From CAVYHJ01 sp963768165 [NCBI: uncultured bacterium] (GTDB lineage Bacteria > UBP4 > UBA4092): 64,000 nt of DNA. The DNA lies in assembly GCA_963768165.1 (NCBI GenBank), contig CAVYHJ010000006.1, positions 77,652 through 141,651 on the forward strand. Direction: 5' to 3'. Positions within the stretch are counted from its first letter, which is position 1. Each line of letters begins with the position of its first letter. Below, piece by piece: positions 16,831-23,969 of this stretch. The notes under the pieces are model-generated. The model was not told the DNA's origin and did not search any database. It saw only the letters and a list, made by a program, of their open reading frames with translations. A program made the position numbers and the translations under genes.

Positions 16831-17784
16831 ATGGGACTTTTTGGTTCAAAATCTGATTCAGAAAAAACCGGCTGGCTAGGAAAACTCAAACAAGGACTGA
16901 CCGCGACTCGTAATGTCCTCTCCAAGCGAGTCAATGATTTATTTTTTGGTGGCGGAAAATTGGACGAGGAAATGCTCGCACAGTTGGAAGAAATTCTGAT
17001 TACCAGCGATGTTGGCGTGAATACGACTCTCCGAATTGTTGATGACCTTCGGAAATTGTTGAAAAGCGGAAGTATTAAAACTCCTCAAGAATTGCAAGAC
17101 GCTTTAAAAAAGGAATTAACAAAAATCATAGGTAATGAAACCCCTACTCTGGCAATCAAGAATAGCGATTCACTCAGTATCCTTATGGTCGTTGGTGTGA
17201 ACGGGACAGGAAAGACTACAGCAATAGGTAAAATCGCCAACTGGCTCCAACAAAACGGAAAAAAAGTAATCATCGCCGCGGGAGATACCTTTCGTGCCGC
17301 CGCCATTGACCAATTGGAAATTTGGGTGGAACGCGCCAAATGCCAAATCATTAAACATAATCCCGGTGCCGACCCGGCAGCGGTTGTGTTCGATGCACTG
17401 GCCGCTGCCAAAGCCCGCGTATCCAATGTGCTAATTATTGATACCGCAGGACGGTTGCATACCAAAACCAATCTGATGGAAGAATTGAAAAAAATCGGTC
17501 GGGTGATTCAACGGGAAGCTCCGGATATTCCGCAAGAAACTTTATTGGTATTGGATGCCACCACCGGACAAAATGCTCTCCAACAAGCCAAATTGTTTGC
17601 TAATGCTGTGAAATTAACTGGTATTATTCTCACCAAACTCGACGGTACTGCCAAAGGTGGAATCGTCATCACTATCGCGGATGAATTAAAAATTCCCGTC
17701 AAATTAATAGGTGTGGGGGAAGGCATTGACGATCTTAGAGAATTTAATCCCCAGGAATTTGTAGAAGCGTTATTTGAAAACTAA
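16831..17784 (+). CDS. ftsY: Signal recognition particle receptor FtsY
   Basis: 317 aa. The N-terminal four-helix N domain is followed by the SRP-GTPase G domain: G1 'GVNGTGKTTAIGKIANWL', the insertion-box motif 'AAGDTFRAAAIDQLEIW', G3 'DTAGRLHTKTNL', G4 'TKLDGTAKGG', and closing motif 'IGVGEGIDDLREFNP'. The acidic A domain of E. coli FtsY is absent, as in many bacteria. It docks ribosome-SRP complexes on the membrane for co-translational insertion. AAAGGAATTTC precedes the ATG. It sits between smc and the glycosidase-like gene with short gaps. Confidence 0.96.
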   Translation: MGLFGSKSDSEKTGWLGKLKQGLTATRNVLSKRVNDLFFGGGKLDEEMLAQLEEILITSDVGVNTTLRIVDDLRKLLKSGSIKTPQELQDALKKELTKIIGNETPTLAIKNSDSLSILMVVGVNGTGKTTAIGKIANWLQQNGKKVIIAAGDTFRAAAIDQLEIWVERAKCQIIKHNPGADPAAVVFDALAAAKARVSNVLIIDTAGRLHTKTNLMEELKKIGRVIQREAPDIPQETLLVLDATTGQNALQQAKLFANAVKLTGIILTKLDGTAKGGIVITIADELKIPVKLIGVGEGIDDLREFNPQEFVEALFEN

Positions 17785-17799
17785 AGGGAGAAATAAATC

Positions 17800-18801
17800 A
17801 TGAAAACAGGTGTCAGTTATTTTGGAAACCGGATGTTGAATCATTTTCTGGAAGATTTGAAAGATATCAAGGCGCATAATTGCAATTTTATTATACATAC
17901 CTTTAGCGAAAACGATTATTATTTTTACAAAGATACCATGAAAGATTTCGTCAAAGCTTCTCACGATCTCGGTTTGGAAGTGTATTTGGACCCGTGGGGA
18001 GTGGGGGGAGTTTTTGGCGGGGAGGCGGATTGGAGATGGCTTCCGAATAATCTGGATGCTTCACAAATCCGTAATGACGGCATGATTCTCGGACTCGCCT
18101 GCCCCAACAATGAGAAATTTCGTGAATTCCTGCGGGACTGGACAAAAGTCTCTGTAGACATTGGCGCGGATGTTCTCTTTTGGGATGAGCCCCATTTTTA
18201 TATCCCCGATTGGTCGGGGCATCCCAAAGAAATGTGGGGCTGTTGTTGCGATGTCTGCAAAGAATTATTTCGGGAACGGTTTGGCCATGACATGCCCAAA
18301 GAAAAAAATGAAGAAGTGAAAATCTTTCAGGAAGCCCGTCTTTTTGATTTTCTCCAAGATATGTGCGACACGGTAAAATCCCTGAATCCCAATGTGAAAA
18401 ATTGTATCTGTCTACTGCCTCATGAAGAGTTGGTGCCGGGCTGGACTAAATTTGTTTCTATGCCTTCGCTCGATATTTTTGGGACCGATCCCTACTGGGT
18501 GGTGGCAAAGGAACCTGTAACGGATTATGTAAATTTTTTCTGTGAGTTGGTTGCCAAATTGGCTCAGGATTTTAAAAAAGAAGGCCAGATATGGATTCAA
18601 GCGTTTCGAATTCCCAAAGGGGAAGAACAGGATGTCGCGACAGCAATTGACGTTACCTACAACGCAGGAATTCGCAATATTACCGTCTGGGCATATCGCG
18701 CTTGTGGTTTTATGTCTCATCTCCAATGCGGTGATTCCGCCAAGGTTTGGAAAATTATCGGTGATAAATACGGTGAAAAATTGAAACTATCCTCAAAATG
18801 A
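17800..18801 (+). CDS. Uncharacterised TIM-barrel protein resembling a glycoside hydrolase
   Basis: 333 aa, no signal peptide, so cytoplasmic. Alternating strand/helix segments suggest a TIM barrel. 'DVLFWDEPHFYIPDW' followed by 'WGCCCDVCKELFRERFGHDMP' has the acidic strand end plus Cys cluster and 'F...FG' pattern seen in GH42-like and related barrel domains. 'IWIQAFRIPKGEE' and 'ITVWAYRACGF' look like later barrel strands. I cannot assign a substrate or family. The start is 15 bases after ftsY and the ATGA stop/start overlap with the downstream PfkB kinase implies coupled translation, suggesting release and phosphorylation of a sugar or nucleoside. Confidence 0.6.
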   Translation: MKTGVSYFGNRMLNHFLEDLKDIKAHNCNFIIHTFSENDYYFYKDTMKDFVKASHDLGLEVYLDPWGVGGVFGGEADWRWLPNNLDASQIRNDGMILGLACPNNEKFREFLRDWTKVSVDIGADVLFWDEPHFYIPDWSGHPKEMWGCCCDVCKELFRERFGHDMPKEKNEEVKIFQEARLFDFLQDMCDTVKSLNPNVKNCICLLPHEELVPGWTKFVSMPSLDIFGTDPYWVVAKEPVTDYVNFFCELVAKLAQDFKKEGQIWIQAFRIPKGEEQDVATAIDVTYNAGIRNITVWAYRACGFMSHLQCGDSAKVWKIIGDKYGEKLKLSSK

Positions 18802-19715
18802 AAATTACCATTATCGGCGAAATATTTTATGATGAGATTCACCCCTTCCGAGGGAAAAAACAAATCGGATTTGGCGGGATACTTTACAATCTCATCGCTC
18901 TTGCCAATCTAGCTGATTCATCCACAACCCTAAATCCCATTTCTTTTCTCTGGACAAAACATTTTTCCAAAGTTAACAAAACCTGCGACCCCTACCCGAA
19001 TATTCATCTTTCCGGATTAATTCCCAGTAAAATTGGCACAGAGACTGCCTGTTTGACCTATTCTTCCTGGGACAAACGAACAGAAGAAATTATTTTGTAT
19101 CATCCGTCAATTCCCTACTCCCGTATCAAAAACTTTCTTGAGGTTGATGCCATCCTGGTCAATTTCACAGCCCTACGTGATGTTTCATTATCCACACTTA
19201 AAAAAATTCGTCGGTCAAGCAATGCTCTTATGATGATTGACTTGCATAGTTTTCCCTCCAAAATTAGTTCAAAGGGAATACGGTACTCTCATCCTGTTTC
19301 AAACTGGCAGGAATGGTTATCCTGCGCCGATATCGTTCAGGGGAATGAAATGGAAACTTCGGCATTGCTTGGAGTCCAAATCTATCACGATTCAGATTTA
19401 AAAAAATTTCATCAAAAGATTTTGGCAACAGGAGTCAAAATCGTGATTACAACATTGGGAGAAAAAGGAGTTCTTGTTTCATGGACTCAAGGACATAGAA
19501 TCAATTCCCGGAAAATCCCTGCCTGTCCTGTCAAAAAAATCGTGGACACAACGGGGAGCGGTGACGTTTTTACCAGTGCGTTCTTATGGCGCTATTTGAA
19601 CACCCATGATCCTATTCAAAGCGCGAAATATGCCAATCAAATAGCAGCATTTAACTGCCAACTAAAAGGCTTGGACGGATTAAAACGCTTACGTTCCCTC
19701 CGATTCTCAAAATAA
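18798..19715 (+). CDS. PfkB-family carbohydrate/nucleoside kinase
   Basis: 305 aa. 'FGGILYNLIALANL' near residue 27 matches the substrate-side Gly-Gly region, and 'VDTTGSGDVFTSAFLW' near residue 250 is the PfkB signature 2 with the catalytic Asp and anion hole. The middle contains 'NEMETSALLG' and 'ITTLGEKGVLV', typical of ribokinase-like folds. It is somewhat divergent in the N-terminal lid, so the substrate is unclear. Overlap with the preceding barrel gene by 4 bases suggests a two-step carbohydrate salvage unit. It ends the plus-strand block; hairpins with short T-rich flanks follow. Confidence 0.8.
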   Translation: MKITIIGEIFYDEIHPFRGKKQIGFGGILYNLIALANLADSSTTLNPISFLWTKHFSKVNKTCDPYPNIHLSGLIPSKIGTETACLTYSSWDKRTEEIILYHPSIPYSRIKNFLEVDAILVNFTALRDVSLSTLKKIRRSSNALMMIDLHSFPSKISSKGIRYSHPVSNWQEWLSCADIVQGNEMETSALLGVQIYHDSDLKKFHQKILATGVKIVITTLGEKGVLVSWTQGHRINSRKIPACPVKKIVDTTGSGDVFTSAFLWRYLNTHDPIQSAKYANQIAAFNCQLKGLDGLKRLRSLRFSK

Positions 19716-19896
19716 TCGTCCAATTCCCTTAAAACCAATTGTCCACACAATAATTCTTTTAAATGAAGTTCTGTATCAGGAGCGGAATTGAAATTTTCAA
19801 TTCCGCTTGTAAACCGCTTAAAGGATGGGAGCGTTTAGCCGTTGTGCCATTTTGGCACGCTCACCATTTCATGGAAATGATGAAATAATTATTAAC
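19716..19896. other. Gene-free segment with several hairpins
   Basis: Contains GCGGAATTGAA pairing with TTCAATTCCGC (around a 3-base loop), GTGCCA/TGGCAC within a larger GAGCG...CGCTC stem, and CATTTC/GAAATG. The first may end transcription of the smc-ftsY-kinase block, although no long T-run follows it. No coding frame is credible. Confidence 0.45.
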
Positions 19897-19900
19897 AAAT

Positions 19901-20040
19901 GAGATCTCTGAAAAAGTGGATTAAAAAACTTATGGTAAAATTCATAAATTTTTATCTCTTGTAGAATCAATGGGTTAGAAAACTTTATACGTTTGCAGAA
20001 AGTTAATTTCTATAAAATTTGGTACTTTTTCAGAGGTCTC
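19901..20040. mobile_element. MITE copy 1 (diverged, 140 bp)
   Basis: Left end GAGATCTCTGAAAAAGT and right end ACTTTTTCAGAGGTCTC are inverted repeats of the same type as in copies 2 and 3. AAAT flanks it on both sides (19897-19900 and 20041-20044), as expected of a 4-bp target duplication. The interior keeps only part of the family hairpin (TTTGCAGAAAGTT), so it is an old copy. It has no coding capacity. Confidence 0.75.
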
Positions 20041-20049
20041 AAATGTTAA

Positions 20050-21532
20050 TCCCAAAATAGTCATTAGGAATCAAGTTTTAAGGATGAAAGGCCAGCTCAT
20101 AAGGTCTGCCGAGGACCAAAGACCCGAGAACCAAGTTCGTCTTTTCATGGAAAGGGACAATTTAAGGATCCTTGAATTTCCCTTCTGAATCAAATAGCCA
20201 CCTACCGCAAAAACCTTATAGCGAATGGTTTTTAAAAAGGGCTTGGATGTCCCTCCGAGAAGGGCTTGCCGAAAAAGACTCATCAGATTATACGCCAGCA
20301 TCACGAAATTTAAGGTAGCCTCGGTGGCCCAAAAGTGATGGGTATTAAACCGGTCTGCCCCAAAGTCATACTTTACTTCTTTGATACGGTTTTCGGCATC
20401 GGCCCGATTGCGATACAGGTCATACACCATCTTGGGAGACAAGTCTACATTGGTCACAAAACAACTGTAGCGATACTTCTGGTAGAGGGTTTCGTCCGAA
20501 AACAAACGTAATTGTTTTCCCACCGCCTTGGGACGCTTTTCGATTTCCTGCCGAACCATAATCAGACGTCGGGGAGCCTTCCAGGAATCGGCTTGATAGA
20601 AGGTCTCGGCAATCTCCAATCCCTCGTCCAGTTTTAACCATCCCTTCTGCCGGAGGACCACCGCTTGAAGAGGAGGATAAAACTTGGCCGCCAGGATATA
20701 GGACGTCGGACGATGGGTTTCCAGATACTCCATGATTCTATCGCTGTAGAATCCACTATCCGCTCGAATCAACCCTACACTTTTCCCCTGAAGCTTGTTT
20801 AGGGTATCTTCCAAAAAACCTAAAAAATTATTGGTCGTGTGGCTGTCTCCGGACCGCAGCCAAAAATTAGCCACCATCCGACAATCGGGAATAAATGCCA
20901 TCAACGGATGATGCGATTTTCTCCCCCGTTTCTTAGGATTATAGCCCTTCTTGCTCCCTTGCTGTTCCCCATAACGAGTCAGGACCGTGGAATCAAAATC
21001 CAAGGTATAGTTGTCAAAATGTATATTCCGAAAAAACCATTGATATAAATGCGTGAAAACCCGTTGATTGGTGGCTTGCGTAAATTTATTGAAATAGCGT
21101 GCAAAGGCTTTATTCCCCGCCATCCGTTTCCAATCGAAGATCTCCTTGACCACTTCATCCTGTCGCGTCACTTCCAAATGCTCAAAACAATTCGCCCCAC
21201 ACCATACCCCGACCCAAAAGTTCTGGATCAATTGACTGGGACGGTACCCTCGATTAGATCCTTGTTGGGGGAGTGGCGCTTCTTTCAGGGTCTCCTCCAT
21301 CTGGATTTGCTCCAGCATCTTCCTCAGGATACTCATCCCACCCCAGGGGGTTATTTCTTTGTCTGTATATTCTATTTTTAGATTCTTCATAATGTCCTTT
21401 ATTCTTACACACCTTGACCCGTTTTTTAACCCCCCTTTGCCCAGGTCTATAGCACTCTATCTATTTAGGTTACCTATCTGTTTCTCTAATGACCGCCATT
21501 AGAAACTATTGCCCCTATTGACGAATTTGGGT
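20050..21532 (-). mobile_element. IS1380-family insertion sequence, complete
   Basis: A 1483-bp element holding one transposase gene. The ends TCCCAAAATAGTCATTAGG (left) and ACCCAAATTCGTCAATAGG (right, read inward) agree at 15 of 18 positions from the CCC on. TTAA lies immediately outside each end (20046-20049 and 21533-21536), matching the 4-bp target duplication known for IS1380 relatives. It sits exactly between MITE copies 1 and 2. Intact ends, target duplication and full-length transposase suggest a recent insertion. Confidence 0.88.
20071..21390 (-). CDS. IS1380-family transposase
   Basis: 439 aa with a DDE nuclease fold. Candidate catalytic residues are Asp133 in 'LDFDSTVLTRYG', Asp211 in 'IRADSGFYSD' and Glu333 in 'NRADAENRIKEVKYDFG'; the last motif is characteristic of IS1380/IS4-like enzymes. 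The N-terminus 'ITPWGGMSILRKMLEQ' is also typical of IS1380. The frame is uninterrupted. It fills most of the IS, leaving about 20 bp at the left and 140 bp at the right for ends and promoter. Confidence 0.92.
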   Translation of the reverse strand: MKNLKIEYTDKEITPWGGMSILRKMLEQIQMEETLKEAPLPQQGSNRGYRPSQLIQNFWVGVWCGANCFEHLEVTRQDEVVKEIFDWKRMAGNKAFARYFNKFTQATNQRVFTHLYQWFFRNIHFDNYTLDFDSTVLTRYGEQQGSKKGYNPKKRGRKSHHPLMAFIPDCRMVANFWLRSGDSHTTNNFLGFLEDTLNKLQGKSVGLIRADSGFYSDRIMEYLETHRPTSYILAAKFYPPLQAVVLRQKGWLKLDEGLEIAETFYQADSWKAPRRLIMVRQEIEKRPKAVGKQLRLFSDETLYQKYRYSCFVTNVDLSPKMVYDLYRNRADAENRIKEVKYDFGADRFNTHHFWATEATLNFVMLAYNLMSLFRQALLGGTSKPFLKTIRYKVFAVGGYLIQKGNSRILKLSLSMKRRTWFSGLWSSADLMSWPFILKT

Positions 21533-21541
21533 TTAACAAAT

Positions 21542-21691
21542 GAGACCTCTGAAAAAGTATAATTTATGCGGAAAATAATAATTGTGCGAACGTACAATTA
21601 TTCTAGACACTTGATTTCATTGGAGATAAACTTTCTGCAGTTGCAGAAAGTTTTTTAAAAAGATAGAGAAAGTCACTTTTTCAGTGATCTC
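21542..21691. mobile_element. MITE copy 2 (150 bp)
   Basis: Ends GAGACCTCTGAAAAAGT and ACTTTTTCAGTGATCTC, flanked by AAAT on both sides (21538-21541, 21692-21695). The interior has a hairpin AATAATTGT/ACAATTATT and a near-perfect palindrome AACTTTCTGCAGTTGCAG.... It matches copy 3 at 145 of 150 positions by direct comparison. It is non-coding and lies directly after the IS right end. Confidence 0.85.
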
Positions 21692-21763
21692 AAATGTTGA
21701 AGATTTATCTCTAATAAAATCAAGGGTCTAAATTTTTCGGTATTTGCCGAAAAATAAATTAAG

Positions 21764-21952
21764 TTAGCTATTCCCCGTGAAAAAATGTGGAACTCCATAG
21801 AGTAATAAGCCGAGAGTCATGATGATAATTCCGATAAGTAGGAGAAAAGCGCGGAATGTACCATTTTTGATACGGTCGTCAATAGCCCCGGAAAATCCGT
21901 AGCTTGCTAGAATAACTCCCAAGACTGTCATCACGATATAAATATACTTCAC
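21764..21952 (-). CDS. Small two-helix membrane protein
   Basis: 62 aa. Two hydrophobic segments (residues 3-20 and 34-54) are separated by a short charged loop 'DDRIKNGTFR'. No known family is recognised. The start overlaps the era stop by 4 bases (ATGA type), so it is translated with era and is the last gene of the phoH-era run. A short membrane protein here may serve envelope or quality-control functions, but this is only inferred from position. Confidence 0.65.
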   Translation of the reverse strand: MKYIYIVMTVLGVILASYGFSGAIDDRIKNGTFRAFLLLIGIIIMTLGLLLYGVPHFFTGNS

Positions 21953-22845
21953 TCTATTTCTCCTTCAAAACCGAATTCTTTAAGCGCTGATGGGTTCTTG
22001 CGCCAGTTTTTCTTTACTTTAATCCAAAGGTCTAAGTATACTTGTTTTTGGAGTAATTTTTCAATCTCTGGTCTGGTTTCTTGTCCCAATTTCTTGAGCA
22101 TCTGCCCCTGATCCCCGATTAGAATTCCTTTTTGAGATTCTTTTTCAACATAGACTATTGCTTTGACATAGCCCCTATTATTGGGTCTTTCCTGCACTTC
22201 TTCCGTAATCACAGCAACGCTGTAGGGGATTTCCTCATGCAATAAAGAATATACTTTTTCACGTATCAATTCAGCAATGAGAAATCTTTCTGAGCGGTCG
22301 GTCAATGTATCATCAGGAAAATATTTCGGCCCTTCCGGCAGATAGGTTACGATTTTATCAATCAAATCATCGCACCCCGTTCCTTGCAATGCTGAAATCG
22401 CAATAAGGTCTTTAAATACTTTTAAATCATGGTATTCTTTTAACTTTGCCGATATATCTTGAGAATACCGGTCAATTTTGTTCAAGACTAAAATAGTGGG
22501 TTGTGTGATTCTTTTTAAATATTCCAAAGCAATTTGATCTTCTTCATTTAATATTTGAGAAGGTTCCATCAAAAACAAAATAATATCTACCTCATTGATA
22601 GTTTCGTCAATTTCCCGCATCATGAAATGATGCAGTTGGTCTTGCGGTTGGTGGATACCTGGCGTGTCAATGAATATTATTTGATAATTGTCTTTGGTAA
22701 CGACACCCAAAATCCGGGTACGGGTGGTTTGTGGTTTGTGGGAAGTAACCGCAATTTTTTCTCCAACTAGGCGGTTTAAAAGCGTGGATTTGCCGACATT
22801 GGGCTTCCCAACAATTCCCACGTATCCTGATTTGAACGCATTCAT
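21949..22845 (-). CDS. era: GTPase Era
   Basis: 298 aa from the ATG at 22845; the longer frame upstream lacks homology to Era and overlaps the DUF502 gene. G1 'VGKPNVGKSTLLNRLVG', switch region 'QTTRTRILGVV', G3 'DTPGIHQP', G4 'LNKID', and C-terminal KH RNA-binding domain with 'GQMLKKLGQETRPEIEKLL'. Era binds the 3' end of 16S rRNA and helps 30S maturation. The 4-base overlap with the upstream DUF502 gene and its place after ybeY fit the common phoH-HD-ybeY-era order. Confidence 0.95.
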   Translation of the reverse strand: MNAFKSGYVGIVGKPNVGKSTLLNRLVGEKIAVTSHKPQTTRTRILGVVTKDNYQIIFIDTPGIHQPQDQLHHFMMREIDETINEVDIILFLMEPSQILNEEDQIALEYLKRITQPTILVLNKIDRYSQDISAKLKEYHDLKVFKDLIAISALQGTGCDDLIDKIVTYLPEGPKYFPDDTLTDRSERFLIAELIREKVYSLLHEEIPYSVAVITEEVQERPNNRGYVKAIVYVEKESQKGILIGDQGQMLKKLGQETRPEIEKLLQKQVYLDLWIKVKKNWRKNPSALKEFGFEGEIE

Positions 22846-23489
22846 GAAGGGATAACGGAACCGGGTTTCGCAAACGCTATCAAGGATCCTGAATCTAATT
22901 GCGCAGGTTGGCCAGGGATTGCGGCACCTGCAGAGAGAACCAGTTTGATGGCTTCTTCCACCGACATTTTCAGCGGGATGGCTTCCCGGCGCGGCACAGC
23001 AACAATAAAACCGGCAGTGGGAGTCGGTGCGGTACAAATAAAAACCATAACGGTTGGTTCGCCGGCAATTTTGTCAATTTCTCCTCCGGTAGCCGAAGTA
23101 ACAAATCCCACAGTCCAGATTCCCTTGGAAGGGTATTGGATCGCAACCACTTCTTGAAATATTTTTTTATCACGGGTCAATATGGTTTGACTGACCTGGC
23201 GGGTAACGCTATAAATTTTATTGACTAAAGGTATTTTTGCCACGACTTCTTCCGACATGGTAATCAATTTTCGTCCAAAATAATTATGTGCGATAAAACC
23301 GACAAACAGAGTAATGGAAATCAGCAACAATAATCCCAATCCCGGAATTACCCGTCCGTCAATCTTCACCCAATCTCGTAACAGGCCATCAACAAAATTA
23401 AAACCTGTCCAGACTACATATCCTGTGATGGCAAGTGGAACCAGAACAACCAGACCGGTGATAAAATAATATTGTAATTGCTTTATCAT
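22842..23489 (-). CDS. DUF502 family membrane protein
   Basis: 215 aa. Two N-terminal hydrophobic segments (about residues 8-32 and 48-70) and the conserved 'ITLFVGFIAHNYFGRKLI', 'KIPLVNKIYSVTRQVSQTI' and 'TAPTPTAGFIVAVPR' stretches identify DUF502. The function is not established; plant relatives have been linked to membrane trafficking or cell polarity. Here it lies between ybeY and era with overlap or a 6-base gap, so it is co-expressed with ribosome maturation genes. Confidence 0.85.
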   Translation of the reverse strand: MIKQLQYYFITGLVVLVPLAITGYVVWTGFNFVDGLLRDWVKIDGRVIPGLGLLLLISITLFVGFIAHNYFGRKLITMSEEVVAKIPLVNKIYSVTRQVSQTILTRDKKIFQEVVAIQYPSKGIWTVGFVTSATGGEIDKIAGEPTVMVFICTAPTPTAGFIVAVPRREAIPLKMSVEEAIKLVLSAGAAIPGQPAQLDSGSLIAFAKPGSVIPS

Positions 23490-23495
23490 CGAAAA

Positions 23496-23969
23496 TCAAT
23501 CTTTTTCCGGATGCGCCTCTATATTCAACTTCGCCAGGATTTGTTTTTCTTTTTGACGCATGACTTTTCGTTTTGAAGGCGACCGGTCATCATGACCCAA
23601 AAGATGTAAAATACCGTGAACCAACAAATACTGTAATTCCGTCAATAAATCATGACCCTCATCCTGGGCCTGACGCATGGCAGTTTCGACGGAAATGACA
23701 ATATCGCCGAGAGCTTTTTCATCTTCCTGTGAAAAAGCCATCACATCCGTAGGTCGGTTCTTTGATAAATACTTTTGATTTAATTTTTGAATTTGTAGAT
23801 CCGTGGTCAATAAAACATCCAGTTCCTTGTTGGCTTGTTTTTCAAATTGCAAAACCCTACCCGCCGTAGTTCTCAATATGGGACGGGTGCGCAGCGGTAA
23901 AATCAATCCTTCCACAGCGCGAACTTCGATTTTTAGATCACCAAAATAAAATTTGATTTTAGTACCCAT
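23496..23969 (-). CDS. ybeY: Endoribonuclease YbeY with an altered metal site
   Basis: 157 aa from the ATG at 23969, chosen because AGAGGAAAC lies just upstream. It overlaps the end of the 7TM-HD gene by 11 bases. The family core '[18 protein letters not shown]' holds two expected zinc ligands, His118 and His122; the third ligand position (His in the usual LGYDH) is Asp128. '[12 protein letters not shown]' and '[11 protein letters not shown]' are also conserved. YbeY takes part in 16S 3'-end processing and 70S quality control. Asp may still bind metal, and some lineages may naturally lack the third His. Confidence 0.9.
   Translation of the reverse strand: MGTKIKFYFGDLKIEVRAVEGLILPLRTRPILRTTAGRVLQFEKQANKELDVLLTTDLQIQKLNQKYLSKNRPTDVMAFSQEDEKALGDIVISVETAMRQAQDEGHDLLTELQYLLVHGILHLLGHDDRSPSKRKVMRQKEKQILAKLNIEAHPEKD

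Noticed and set aside
20839-21381. Plus-strand open frames opposite the transposase
   Set aside because: They are antisense shadows of the IS1380 transposase with no ribosome site or domain.
22846-23037. 64-residue N-terminal extension of Era
   Set aside because: The extension is Cys/Arg-rich out-of-frame readthrough of the DUF502 gene. The Era ATG at 22845 overlaps the DUF502 stop in the usual ATGA manner.
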